A program made the position numbers and the translations under genes. The notes below the pieces were generated by a model. That model saw only the letters and a program-made list of their open reading frames with translations. It ran no database searches and was not told the DNA's origin. From Lyophyllum atratum (taxonomy: Eukaryota > Basidiomycota > Agaricomycetes > Agaricales > Lyophyllaceae), in assembly GCA_014905825.1 (NCBI GenBank), contig JACGCN010000022.1, positions 310,001-374,000 of the forward strand: a stretch of 64,000 bases of DNA, written 5' to 3'. Each line of letters starts with the position of its first letter. Position 1 is the first letter of the stretch. Below are positions 10,344-21,224 of the stretch, piece by piece.

Positions 10344-11085
10344 GGTTTTTTTGGTGTTTCTTTTTTTTCTTTTTTTTGGGGGGGGTTTGTTGAGCTTCAT
10401 CATCTTGTCGTGTTCATGTATCAACGCATCGGTCCTCGACTCTCCACGCATCGAATCCCGTCTCGTCGCATTATCCTCATCTCACACCATGGCCCGTACA
10501 CGACTCGTCACGCATCACACGTATATACTTAATCTTCTCGTCGCACGTCCCAGGACTCTGCGATCCCCCGCCCAGTGCGCCTTTACTACATTCAAAACGC
10601 CCAAGTCGGCCTCATTTGTTCTCCCATCCCTGCTCACGTTCAGGCTTGTATGTATGTACCTCTAGGCGTTGTATTCGACATGCTGGCGTGCATACTTACT
10701 TACTTACTTGATGTGTGTAATATATCGTGCGTCTTGATGCCGTTTAGCTGTTGAGTGCTTGGGCATGGTGAACTCGGGCAGGACTTCGATTCGGGTGAGC
10801 AGTGGCGACTGGGAGAAGGGTGGAGAAGAATCTGTCAGCGTCTACAGAGCAAAAGAAGTTAGTCGGGACGACAAGCCTCGATATAGGTGCCCAAGGTGGC
10901 AGTCGAACCCAGCTACTTCTACTAATATTAGGGACGTTCGGAAGTAAACCGCCACGCATTGACTTGTTTCATAAGTCCGCGATCTATTACTTCAGTCATG
11001 AAGTGGGCCGAGGCTGATCACAGACAATAACCTCCAAAATCCCGTTCTATGCTTTGTCCAAGCGTTTCAAGTCGATCTTATCTTT
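10344..11085. other. Intergenic region with a short TTAC microsatellite
   Basis: It follows the 3' end of the Ser/Pro-rich gene. T- and G-runs sit just after the stop (10345-10385). A short (TTAC)n tract lies near 10692-10710. No gene was recognised. Confidence 0.5.
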
Positions 11086-11089
11086 CATT

Positions 11090-11740
11090 AACAAGTAGCT
11101 ACAGTATATATGGCGTAACGGTACCAGGCACGACACAACCGCCAGACTTGTTGAATGGTGCTTGTCATGTCCATCTTGCTTGAGGTACCATTCCCAATAT
11201 ATGGTTGACGGTCGCGAGTCGCCGCCCAATAGTTGTGGCGCCAGTCCTCGGCTATGTCGGCGAGACCTCGAGTATTCACATCGGGGAAAGATGCAAGAGG
11301 AGGGATAGATATATCAGGCAGCTCGGCCACCGCAAGTCGGAAGAAACTCCACCGGCGGGCATGACGGTCGGTGCGTTTCGCGGCCAACAAGGAATACGGA
11401 AGCCAAATAAGTGTATCCCAGACTTCGTTGATCCCATTCTCGTCCCCAGCGAATAGGTCCGACCTCGATTGGAAAATGTCCCGGACTCCTGGTTCATGTA
11501 CGCTCGCAAAACCATTCGGTGGTAGCTCAGTCCTCCTGGTCTTGCGGTGCCCAAGTCCTTGGTCCTGGTATCCTCAAATGCCGTTGCCCTGTCCATGTTC
11601 CATGTCTTGATGTACGTAAAGGATTCACATCGGCAGTCCATCCATGGGGTCCTAGGTCGCGCCACGCCCGTAGGTTGTGCCTTCAGTGAATCCAAGAGCC
11701 AGCGCGCGGTCTCCAGACTTCGCGGTTGTTACAATGATAG
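11090..11740 (-). pseudogene. Decayed or mis-joined gene of unknown family
   Basis: Reading the minus strand in one frame from about 11560 to 11090 gives a credible protein segment: ELPPNGFASVHEPGVRDIFQ, then SDLFAGDENGINEVWDTLIW, LLAAKRTDRHARRWSFFRLA and LADIAEDWRHNYWAATRDRQ. A second credible segment upstream (about 11740-11655) reads VTTAKSGDRALALGFTEGTT. Stops and frame changes interrupt the two, and no clean intron joins them. There is no in-frame ATG at the expected start. I do not recognise the family. It could be a live gene with unusual exons, but the breaks favour decay. Confidence 0.35.
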
Positions 11741-12655
11741 AAAAACATCATACGACATCCAACACCGGATACACAGGTCGTAGTGAAGACAGAAATGGGA
11801 GTTCGAGGGTAGACCAGGCATGGGAGAGTAAAAGGGCGACGACGGGGGTGAGGGAGAGGGAAGGAGAAAAACGGAACTGTTGATGGATGTTCAAGTTGAA
11901 CGTTGAACGTTGAGTTCTGAGTACTAGTTCTGAGTTCCAAAGGACTTGAAGGCTTTTTCATCGACGGGAAACCATCGGGTTGTTGCTACAACTGCACAAG
12001 CTCTGTAGTAGAATAGTGGTCATTTTGAGATGTCGCAAGCGAGGACTATCTGTTATGATGCGACCTCATTGTTTTGATCTAATTGCGAAGTCCGGTGTAC
12101 CATACAACATTGGCGGCAATTCCCTGACCGGTGGTTGGTCAACTTTGAGTCAACTATTGGCCGCCATAGCCGCGCCGGGGACGCTCAGCTCAAGATCGTA
12201 GGTTCATCCTGTGCTACTTCAATCCAAGTGAGCCATTTAAATTCGTCTGGTATCCTTCCATTCAGTCTTGACATCATACCTTTCTTCTTCAACCAACAGA
12301 TTGGTGCACGACACCGTGACCCTCATGCGGTCTTCCCTGAGAGCAAGGTCCTGGGAAAGCTTCTGCCACAAGAATGGGGGTATAGGGGGGTATGGCGCTC
12401 AATGCTGTGCAAGTCATCTTTAGCCCTTGGGCAGAGTCCTGTAGCCTTATTCAAGCGTCGACCTCGATTACGCCCGCTCCCCAAGCCATTTTTTCGCCGT
12501 ATCATTTGAACCACTGAGGGGGTAGCAACCTGAAGAACACCTAGGAGGAGACACTTACGCTTGATACATATGAGGTGGGTACGGAGCTCTGCCTAGATTT
12601 CCAAGAGATGATAGCTATTTCTTCAGTCCTCCAAAGCTGGATTCTGATTCTAGGT
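11741..12655. other. Upstream region of the kinase gene, no supported gene
   Basis: This interval holds open frames of up to 124 codons without recognisable features. Undetected 5' exons of the kinase at 12660 may lie here; a candidate short exon ends near 12575 at a gtgggt donor. Confidence 0.35.
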
Positions 12656-12659
12656 CTGC

Positions 12660-14490
12660 AGTTACGGACATCATTTCCAGACTCGAAATCATTCTCCACG
12701 GGGTGGAGTTGTATAAAGAACTACTGGGCTGCACAGATTCGACTGCACAGAAGGTCCTGGACATGTTCCAACAGGTGCCCGCTCCGAGTCTGTGTTATCT
12801 TACTTGTCGATACTTACTCACGTCCAAATCCAGGTTCTAGACACGGGAGATCTAGACAACCTGTTCCGACGCAGACTCATCGTTGCAACACAGAGGTTAT
12901 CCGCGAAATCTGGGCTCTATCCTCTGTGTTACGAGCTCAAGGATGTTGTGCCCGAGGGCGAGGATCCGGTCACGTCTGGTGGCTTTGCTGATATATACGA
13001 GGCTTACTTCAACGGGCAGAAAGTGTGTCTGAAAGCCGTACGAATGTACCAAGACACGAAGGACCAAGATTTCTTCAAGGTTAGTATTGGTATCGTCACG
13101 AGTCTCGAGTATTATGTATGATGTTGCTCGTTTTCTCCTAGAGATTTTCGAAGGAAGCTATACTGTGGGGACAGTTATCGCACCCTAATGTCCTTCCGAT
13201 ATATGGAATACACCGTTTCCGGCGGCGATTTTGCCTGGTCTCCCCTTGGATGGAAGCAGGGGATATGGAAAAGTATCTGAAGAGCCGACCCTATGGCTCC
13301 CGTATTCAATTCGTATGTGGAACCATACATATCGACTTCCAGAGTTCCGAACTGCCACTCTTATCCAGGCAGTTGACGTGGCTGAGGGCCTGTTGTATCT
13401 ACACAACAACGACATCATCCACGGAGATTTGAAGAGTGTATGTTATCATTATGTTCCTTGCCAATTGTTTATCCCTGAAGACTTCTTCAATAGCAAAATA
13501 TTTTGATTGACGATGGGGGAAGAGCCCGTTTAGCAGACTTTGGTATCTCTTCCGTCTCTGACTCGGAAATACCCGCATGGACAACCCACTCGTCTGCAGC
13601 CTCTAAAGGAGGTTCTGTGCGATGGCAGGCACCCGAGCTGTTCGATCCAGATACTGACGAGCAGCCGAAGAACACCAAGGCTAGTGACATCTACGCATGG
13701 TCATGCGTTTGCTACGAGGTACCGTCCTTCTCTTCCACGCCCCCTTTTCGTACTAGAAATTTCTTCCAAGATTTTTACGGGCGACATTCCTTTCCCTCGA
13801 ATGCGTGATACGGCCGTGATGCTCCATGTCACTCGTGGCTATCGTCCTTTGCGGCCAAAAAACTTTAGCGCGTCGTGGAGCGAATGGGGGCTGACGAACG
13901 ACATCTGGTTGCTCATGCAAGAGTGTTGGAAGGAGAATCCTGTCGCACGGCCCAGAATGGCTCTAGTGGTTGCGCAGTTCCATCGACCAGGCGGTGGTCC
14001 CCGGGACCCTCCTCACAATCAGTCTAGTGACAGCGATAGCATTCTGTCTCCGTCGAGTTTTCGACAGAGGATGAGTCAACCAATCAATCAGACGTCTCTG
14101 GCGGCATTTAGGAATTCACTTGCCAATGATGCTCGAATTAAGCTGATGTTCGAGCAGAAAGCGATTATTCCACCAATCTCCATCCCAGCACTCAAGGCGG
14201 ACAGGGTACGGTTGGAGGATAGCCAGGATCTGGAGATGGCGGAAGGCAAAGGTGGTTCCGTTGTTGATCGGTATCGGCTGCAGACAGAGAGGCTGAGGCG
14301 ATTGGAAAAGCCGATAATGAGTCTTGCGGAAAGGGTTTTGAAGGGAATGAGTGCACCCACAGCGAGCGAGGCGGGGCTAGGGTCTAAACTCGTGCCCAAA
14401 ACATTGGGAGAGTGGAGAAGGTTAAATGGCGGCGGCCCTGTTATTCAAGTCGGTTTCGATGCCGTGGCACACAACTCCTTGGACTTGTGA
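12660..14490 (+). CDS. Protein kinase, TKL-like, with a variant HGD catalytic loop
   Basis: At least five exons. An N-terminal helical segment (SRLEIILHGVELYKELLG) precedes the kinase domain. The Gly-rich loop is VTSGGFADIYEA. The ATP-binding Lys is in VCLKAV and the helix-C Glu in RFSKEAILWGQLSHPNVLPI. The catalytic loop is IIHGDLKS, joined by an intron to QNILID, so Gly replaces the Arg of HRD while Asp, Lys and Asn are kept. The metal-binding motif is LADFGISS. The activation segment ends in VRWQAPELF, and the C-lobe contains DIYAWSCVCYE, FTGDIPFP and CWKENPVARP. The domain is therefore likely active. A tail of about 170 residues after it (IKLMFEQKAIIPPISIPALK...) has no known domain. The architecture resembles the expanded TKL-like kinases of agaricomycetes, whose substrates are mostly unknown. 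The true start was not resolved. Confidence 0.85.
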
Positions 14491-15027
14491 AGTTCCAGGA
14501 GTTCTTTCCTCCGTCATGCCCATGCGGATTCCACTTTTTTCATTCACTTTATTTGCACCTCTCAAGGTAGCCGCTCTCCTAGACCGTATGAGGCAAGAAA
14601 TATTCTCGATGTGAAATCACCTCCTTATGATGTTTTATTATTGTCTGAACGACCGATCCAGTGTGATATCATGGCGATAGAAGCATCAATTTATGTCTTG
14701 GAAACACGACGTAGCTCCCTCCCTTAGCATTATTTCAAGTCCGCCGCCTGAACCGCACGTTTCTCGCGAGATGACGCGCAATCTGAATATATCGGTAGAT
14801 CCTATGTGTGCAGCGCCCTCGCACTGGCAAGAAGGTCCATTGGATGAACTCTGAGGATCCGAATGGTTACTCGCATAATGGCATGTAGGGAGCTCCATGA
14901 CCCTGTGGGTCAGTAACGCGAATGTAAGCACAATGAAATTTCATGGTAACAGGACGAGAACAGACCCGTCCTTCAGTAACTCTCCGCCTATAACTCCACT
15001 CGTCATCTCGCATGTTTCTCGCGCATG
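14491..15027. other. Intergenic region between convergent genes, no supported gene
   Basis: It separates the 3' ends of the kinase gene (plus) and the F-box pseudogene (minus). Only short non-conserved frames are present. Confidence 0.5.
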
Positions 15028-16845
15028 CTAGTCGTTCTCCTCGTACTCGTCATCATCATCACTGTCTTCCGAACTCGTATCTTCCGATCCACATCCCTCT
15101 GTCTCCTCCGCCTCTGAATCGGAAAACCCTTCAAATCCGTTCCACTCCATCCTCCGCACGGCTTCATTCATCGCCTCCACCTCTCATTTGAAACTTGGGA
15201 GCTACCGTAAAGATAAAACCCCTGAAGGCCCACCCCCCGCTCCTTCCGACCGTGCAAACACGCTACCAGCCGATTAGCATCGACAGCACCAATGTTCCGC
15301 CCTTCAAATTGCCACTTCCGTGCCACCAGACTCTGAAGTGCGTTGAACTTCGCGTCCACGGACAGAGCTTCGACGAGCCCAGATCCATACCGAACAACGT
15401 TCAGACTTTCGAGTCGCTCTAAGCTTCCAAAGTTATCCACCCAGTGACTCGCGGTCATGTCCAGTCTGCTGACGTACAGCGCCTTCAGGATCTGCAGAGG
15501 CAATGCATTCCAAAATGCTGCCATTGCAAGGACCCGATCGTTGATCACAAGCAGACGGTGGCCGCTTGTCTTCAGATGGATATCGATACGAGGTACTTCT
15601 CCTGGAGGGCGCATACAGGACTGCACTCCCCCGCTCGGCGTGTCATTCCAGGTCCGGATTTCGAAGAAGCTCAGCATGCGGCTTTTCACTTCGAGGAAAG
15701 AGATGGGGTGCATGCGGCCGGCGAGGAGCTGACCCAGGTCACGGAGATCGGAGAAGCCGTCAGAAAAGCCAGGCCATGGGAAAGGACAGAGTTTTATTGC
15801 GGTGTCCATAGGGTATACGATATTCCGAAGGAGTTCTCGGCACCTGGTGGAACTGGCATCGACCTGGAGGGAGCGCAAGTGAGGGAGGTGCGCGCTACGA
15901 CTAGGTGGCAAGGCATCATCCGCGTCATTGCGAAACACGGACGATAGAACTAGGACTTCGAGATTCCTTGTTCTCTCAAGAGCATAGATGAGCTGGGCCA
16001 TGGACGGCTGAGCCTCCCGGGGCGTCTCCGAGAGTTCCAAAGTGGTGAGAGAGGAGTTTAGGAGGGAAGAAGCCACGATAGACCGTAGAATTTTAGAGAA
16101 AGGGAGCGCAGTTTCGGTGGGTCGTTAAGGAATTCGACGGGGAGGGTGTTTGCTGAGTTCTCCGAGTGCAAATCACCATGAACTTTGCAGATCTCCAAAA
16201 ACGGGGCACTCCGCAATTTTGAAAGAGCAACGTGGAAAGCAGTTCTGTCGTTGCTTGGCGTACCGTCAAATAGCGAGAGCTGTTGGGCTCGAGGAAGATA
16301 CACAATCACATCCTTGATGTGCCCGAATTTTTCAAGCCCTCCGCTTGGACCGTCAAAAGCGCTCTCTTAGCGCGCCTGAGCATCTCCGGCGCCCATTTCG
16401 TGTTTACGAATGGGACGTCGGTCCAAAGCCTCGGCGATTCTAGTGCGATATGGCGCCAGTGGGTGCACACATGCGTAACACGGACCCACTTTAGCCTCCT
16501 CATGCGTTCTTCCCCACGCTCGGCTTGCGCAACGCATTGGAAGATGTAGGAGAGAATCTCTGCGGGTAGACGAGAAGAGAGGCTAAGAGTATTATGTCGT
16601 TTGTACCAGTTTCGAATCTGTGCTTCGAGCTTTTCGATTTCGCGGCAGATCTGTGCATATCCTGCTATCCTTTCTGTTTCGTTACAGAAGGCAGAAGGGC
16701 TGGCGGCGAGCTCCAGAGTCAGACGTTGCGGTGGTACACCGTCATAAATAGAAGTAGTACGTACTGTCCAATGTCCATGATTGTGGCCTGAGACCAAGCC
16801 AGGACGTGATACAGCTGGTTTATACGGAGCTACAGAGTCGTTCAT
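15028..16845 (-). pseudogene. F-box/LRR-type gene with three apparent frameshifts
   Basis: It starts at an ATG (MNDSVAPYKPAV...) and contains a heptad-like stretch (EIEKLEAQIRNWYKRH). A clear F-box follows: SSRLPAEILSYIFQCVAQAE, then RVTHVCTHWRHIALESPRLW. The frame breaks near 16340; the natural continuation (LEKFGHIKDVIVYLPRAQQL) is one base out of phase. It breaks again near 16100, between KLRSLSL and ILRSIVASSLLNSSLTTLEL. It breaks a third time near 15180, before an acidic tail (GFSDSEAEETEGCGS... to EEND) ending at 15028. No GT-AG pair explains these changes. F-box proteins recruit substrates to SCF ubiquitin ligases. The breaks indicate a pseudogene or three single-base assembly errors; neighbouring genes join cleanly, which favours real decay. 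Confidence 0.7.
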
Positions 16846-17491
16846 CGTGATGGTTGTAGGTCTGCCATCCAGCGTCGATGTCGATGTCTGCCATGACTGA
16901 TGGGCGCTATCATGGACTATGACATAGCTGTGGATGTGTATTCTGAATTCTATTTATTGAACAAGGCTTACCCGGCACATGTGAAGCTTTGAAGTCTGAT
17001 CTGCAAAACTGACATAGTTGACGGAAACCAACCTATCGAATCTCGATACAAGTGGTTTCCCTCGTGTCCAGGTGTGGGAAAGTACATCGGAAGCGACCGA
17101 CTGAACCACATTGTGGCATGTGTGCTCACCAAGGTTCACGGACGACGACCATTGCCTCCAATGTATAGTGCATAGAGTACCTCGTCTCCCCACGCTGGTA
17201 AGTTTTACTTCATTTTTGCCTTCACCTATGTATAACGTGCCAGCTTCTGAATCGATTTGGAACGAGTGTGGTTATCCCGGGCCGCAAAAGGTTCTGAACA
17301 CATGCTCCTGATTCAATGACCGCCAACCCGAACCTACCATGATATTTCGTTTTCGTTTCTATCGATGCCCAACTCTTACATTGATCGATTTCTTCTTACA
17401 TAAGACTTTTGAACAGAAAACTATATAACTGGCTCACAGGGTTGGAGCAACTTGAACATCGCATGATGACTCTCCATCGTGAGTCCTCTTC

Positions 17492-19108
17492 ATGCAAGTA
17501 TGCACACTTATGACCGCTGACGGAATCTTTTTGCTCCGCTTCGATGCAGTTGCAAACGCATCAGGCTCAGGCCCTGGAGGATCGCCATCAAATGTCACGA
17601 TCTCCACCGAGGAAAAGCGCGAATCAGGCTCAAATTCGGAGCTTTCACGAACCGCAGGACGTTCTCTGATTAGCGAGATCGCGCCAGAAATCTTGCAAGA
17701 AATCTTCATGCATTGCCTCGAGTACGACTCAGCTCCTAATTGCAGAGCTGCGCCCCTCCTTCTCTGTCACGTCTGTTCGCAGTGGAGGGAGATAGCATCT
17801 GCGACGCCTCGGCTGTGGGATACACTGGATATCTGTGAGGACACTGAGGGCATCTTATCGGAAGATCACAGTGCAAAAACAGTGCAAACGATCACTGAAG
17901 CCCGAACGCTGTGGTTCAAGGCCATTCAGCAACATGCAATCTCTTTTTCCCTCACCATTCGCACTGAGGCGGTTTCTCACACCCCAAGAAGCCTCGTGCT
18001 ACCTCTACACCCTCAAACACGTCTCTTGGATCTCAGTCTGTTCGATGATTTTCAACTTATCAATTATGCCCACCTACACGAGGGTCATATGCCGTTCTTG
18101 GAGAGCGTCCGAATATCGGCTGATGATTATTTCTACACTGCTTCCATGGCAGAGGCCCGCCCACGATATCCATCCTTCGAATCCGCCCCTCGACTTCGAC
18201 GACTTGCTTTAGACATGCCGAACATGAGACTGAACACAGCTACTCTGAGCTTCCCTTGGGCACAGTTGACGCATCTCATCATCTCAAGGTCCCTTTCTAT
18301 TGATGCGTGGCACGAAATCGGTAGGCAGTGTCCACAGCTCCAAGAACTCGCGGTTGAGCTCTCCCCGATCCCTCTGCACGGGATGTGGGATATCATGCCC
18401 CGGCCCGCATCGTTTCCACACCTTCGGGACCTCACCCTCCTTCTTGTCGAGGCCACCCCTCTTGAAGGGATACTTGGAGGACTTTCCTTCCCAGCTCTCA
18501 AAACGCTATATCTGGGGTGCGACGACGAGTATACGCAGTTCCAGGATGCTGTGGATCCGATACTGCTGCTCTGCTCGCACACACAATTGACGGAACTCAC
18601 CCTCCAAAACGCCGAGCTCGATGCAGATGAGCTTGTGCAAATCCTTCGCACCACCACCCAACTCACCTCTCTGGATATCGATTCCGATATCAACCTGGAC
18701 GAGCTATTGGAAGCACTGTACCACGACCCCCATAAGGCTGATCATGCACTTGTTGTTCCTCGGCTTGAGTACCTCAGCCTCAGTGTAAAGGCGAACAGGA
18801 TTCTCGAATGGGCTGATACGAGCGATCAGTTAGTCAAAACTGTCCGCTCAAGGCGGCGATCAGTCCGAGTCGCTGACGAAAGTGCGGCCTCGACGACTAC
18901 TATCCAAAGAGTGTCCTCGCTCAGGTGCCTTTCTGTCATCATCGATTCGGAAATCGTAGAGGACGAAGTGGAGGCTTCGGAGCCATTTGAGTCACTCAAA
19001 GCACAGGGCTTTCAGATCTCAATCCTGATTTCAGATTCTATGATTTGGGAAGAGTCGATTTCTCACCAGCTGTGGCGGCGGTGGGAAATGTGGAGATCCA
19101 AGTCGTAA
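17492..19108 (+). CDS. F-box domain protein with leucine-rich C-terminal region
   Basis: A single-exon frame of 538 residues. The F-box lies near residues 57-105: ISEIAPEILQEIFMHCLEYD followed by LLLCHVCSQWREIASATPRL. Beyond it is a long series of irregular leucine-rich segments such as FPHLRDLTLLLVEATPLEGI and FPALKTLYLGCDD. This is the standard layout of agaricomycete F-box proteins, which present targets to an SCF ubiquitin ligase through the LRR part. It ends WEMWRSKS. The first in-frame ATG is used, but a short upstream exon ending at a gtgagt site near 17478 is possible. The intergenic interval 16846-17491 shows no other gene. It is intact, unlike its minus-strand neighbour. Confidence 0.82.
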   Translation: MQVCTLMTADGIFLLRFDAVANASGSGPGGSPSNVTISTEEKRESGSNSELSRTAGRSLISEIAPEILQEIFMHCLEYDSAPNCRAAPLLLCHVCSQWREIASATPRLWDTLDICEDTEGILSEDHSAKTVQTITEARTLWFKAIQQHAISFSLTIRTEAVSHTPRSLVLPLHPQTRLLDLSLFDDFQLINYAHLHEGHMPFLESVRISADDYFYTASMAEARPRYPSFESAPRLRRLALDMPNMRLNTATLSFPWAQLTHLIISRSLSIDAWHEIGRQCPQLQELAVELSPIPLHGMWDIMPRPASFPHLRDLTLLLVEATPLEGILGGLSFPALKTLYLGCDDEYTQFQDAVDPILLLCSHTQLTELTLQNAELDADELVQILRTTTQLTSLDIDSDINLDELLEALYHDPHKADHALVVPRLEYLSLSVKANRILEWADTSDQLVKTVRSRRRSVRVADESAASTTTIQRVSSLRCLSVIIDSEIVEDEVEASEPFESLKAQGFQISILISDSMIWEESISHQLWRRWEMWRSKS

Positions 19109-19823
19109 TTGAGATTCGAGCTTGCCGTCCGACATTCCATAGCTACTACTTACTATGGTTGGTTAGAGACGATAATGCATAGGCGTGACTAATGTTAGCA
19201 CATGTATATAACCCTTGGGCTGCACTTGCCACCGCAATACTAGCCTAGTAGAACATTCGTAAGTAGGAGTTCTCTCCATATACCCATAGTATCGTGCCGA
19301 AGTTCACGTCGTGCCAAACTGGCAATGCCAGCTACAATATATAAGAAAGGCAGCTACTAGAACACGCAAGACAGAACCTTTAAAAGGGTGTTATATGGAA
19401 GTGGAGAGGAAGGCGTCACAAACAAGAAAGTGGTACATGTGAGGACGGATATGATAGGGCGAGAGAGATGCCGTACGCTGTACACCTAATGCGTTACAGA
19501 CATACACACACATTACACACACAGACACATGTCGACGAGAGACAGGAGGATACGCTAAGTGATATAGAAGATGAGGAAATATAAAAAGGAAAGCAGACAA
19601 CGAAAGCACGACGGGTTTTTGGAAGACATCGAGACGAATAAACAGAGGCTGGAATCGTTCGTTCCTTCGTGTGGGGGCTGCCGAGGATAGGTTGAGGGGT
19701 TGCAAGAGATATGATGTACAATGCCCATCCAGTCGTCCGTCCTAGGCGAGGGGGTACATTACGGCGTGATGAATGGTGGGATACAAGATAACATGGATGG
19801 ACGAGACGGAGCGAATGGACAAT
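19109..19823. other. Convergent 3' flank, no supported gene
   Basis: It lies between the stop codons of the F-box gene (plus) and the basic chromatin-type gene (minus). A short CA/TG-rich tract is near 19500-19530. Frames here are not conserved. Confidence 0.5.
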
Positions 19824-20643
19824 TTAAGCCTGCAGTAAGGCCCATCAGAAAGAATGTCTCCGTGAGGTGAGTGTGACAAACGTACAGTAACTTCTTCAGC
19901 CGCAGTTTCGGCCTCTGTTTCTTCGGTGATAGTTTCGCCGACGGCGGGGGCGGCTGCAGGCTCCTGTCCCTCAACTGGAGCTGCCTGTAAAACACAAGGA
20001 TGTGAAAATATCAGCAAAAGGTTTTATACAAGCGATGTAGAGAAAATAGGGACATAATCCCGAAATCGACGCCGGCGACCAAGAGAGAACACGAACCTTG
20101 GAGGCAGGTTTCTTGGACCCTGCTCGTGAAGCGGGCTTGACAGATGTCTTAGATGCAGGTTTCCCGGCAGCGATGGAGGCGGGCTTCACAGATGCCTTGG
20201 ATGCAGGTTTGACCGACGCTCTGGATGCAGGTTTCGCGACAGCCTTCGACGGAGGCTTCTCAAGAGCCTTGGATGCAGGTTTCTCAGCAGCCTTCGAAGC
20301 GGGTTTGGTCTGTATACGTGGATCAAATACCGCGACTTGAGAGTAAGGATCGGAAACAAACCTTCTTCGCAGGAGGTGGGTTTTCACCTTCCTCTCCCTC
20401 CGCTGCAGCATCCCCGTTGACCTCGTCAGCCTCCTTGCGTTTCTTGCCCCTGCTAGACTTGGGCTTATCCTCCTTAGCCTCGCCTTCGTCTTCCTTTTCC
20501 TTGTCCGCTTTTTTCGCTCTGGGCTTGGCTGGCTTCTTGACTACGGGCTCAGGCTTAGGCAAATCCTTGATCCGGGAGGAGCGACGGGGCTCGGCGCCAT
20601 CAGTTGCACCTGCGGTCGCTGCTGAGGCTGCTTTTCTGGGCAT
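19824..20643 (-). CDS. Small basic chromatin-type protein with HMGN-like motif and KPASKA repeats
   Basis: Several exons, starting MPRKAASAATAGATDG. Residues about 19-37 read PRRSSRIKDLPKPEPVVKK. This closely resembles the nucleosome-binding core of vertebrate HMGN proteins (RRSARLSA, then Pro/Lys-rich with PKPEPK). A Lys/Glu-rich segment follows (KPRAKKADKEKEDEGEAKED). A later exon holds about eight copies of an 8-residue repeat of the type KPASKAxx. The tail is acidic and Ala-rich (ETEAETAAEEVTA), with the stop reached through a last intron at 19830. Basic N-terminal and repeat parts plus an acidic tail suit a nuclear, DNA- or nucleosome-binding protein. Orthology to HMGN is not implied. 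A linker-histone-like or nucleolar protein is an alternative. Confidence 0.75.
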
Positions 20644-21224
20644 AATTACGGTGAGATGACGAGGAGAGGTAAGGGGAGTAGGTGGGAGCGGGAAAAGGGG
20701 AGCAGAGACGCGTTGATTCCGAAATCGATTCCAACTTGGTTTGTTGACAAGCCAAAACAAACTTTGTCACGTGTATCGCGACTCTCCACGTGATATTTAG
20801 CACAGACGCGTTTTGTTGATGAGTCGTGAGTCGTGACTGCGACGTGCGTTTGTCCATCCATCTGTCGCCGCGTACTGAGCCCCGTGCGGCGCAACAATTC
20901 TCATCGAACTCAGAGTAGCCAATGCACTTGATGGATCCAAAGAACGTGGTGAGCAGTGAATGTTGTGAAACAAAAAAAGTACTGTAGTAACTAGTATTAA
21001 ACGACGATTAGACGAGATAACGGTGTAACGCGATGGTATACGTTTCTCCGACCCAAAGCCCCAAAAGTATCCAATGTTTAGAAGTAGTGCATGAACAGGG
21101 AAGGGATAATAGGTCTCGGTCGCAACAATGTTTTAAATCCAGCAAAACTGATGCGGCAAACGAGACCATTCTATGGCACGAACATCCTCTTCCAGAGTCA
21201 AATATGTTATTTCATGAATGGTCA
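20644..21224. other. Intergenic region, no supported gene
   Basis: This is the upstream region of the basic protein gene and the 3' flank of the DUF6534 gene. No RNA gene, repeat or conserved frame was recognised. Confidence 0.5.

Noticed and set aside
10870..10945. Minus-strand tRNA-like T-loop (gggttcgactgcc)
   Set aside because: The T-stem does not pair and no cloverleaf could be drawn on either strand; at most a decayed tRNA-derived fragment.
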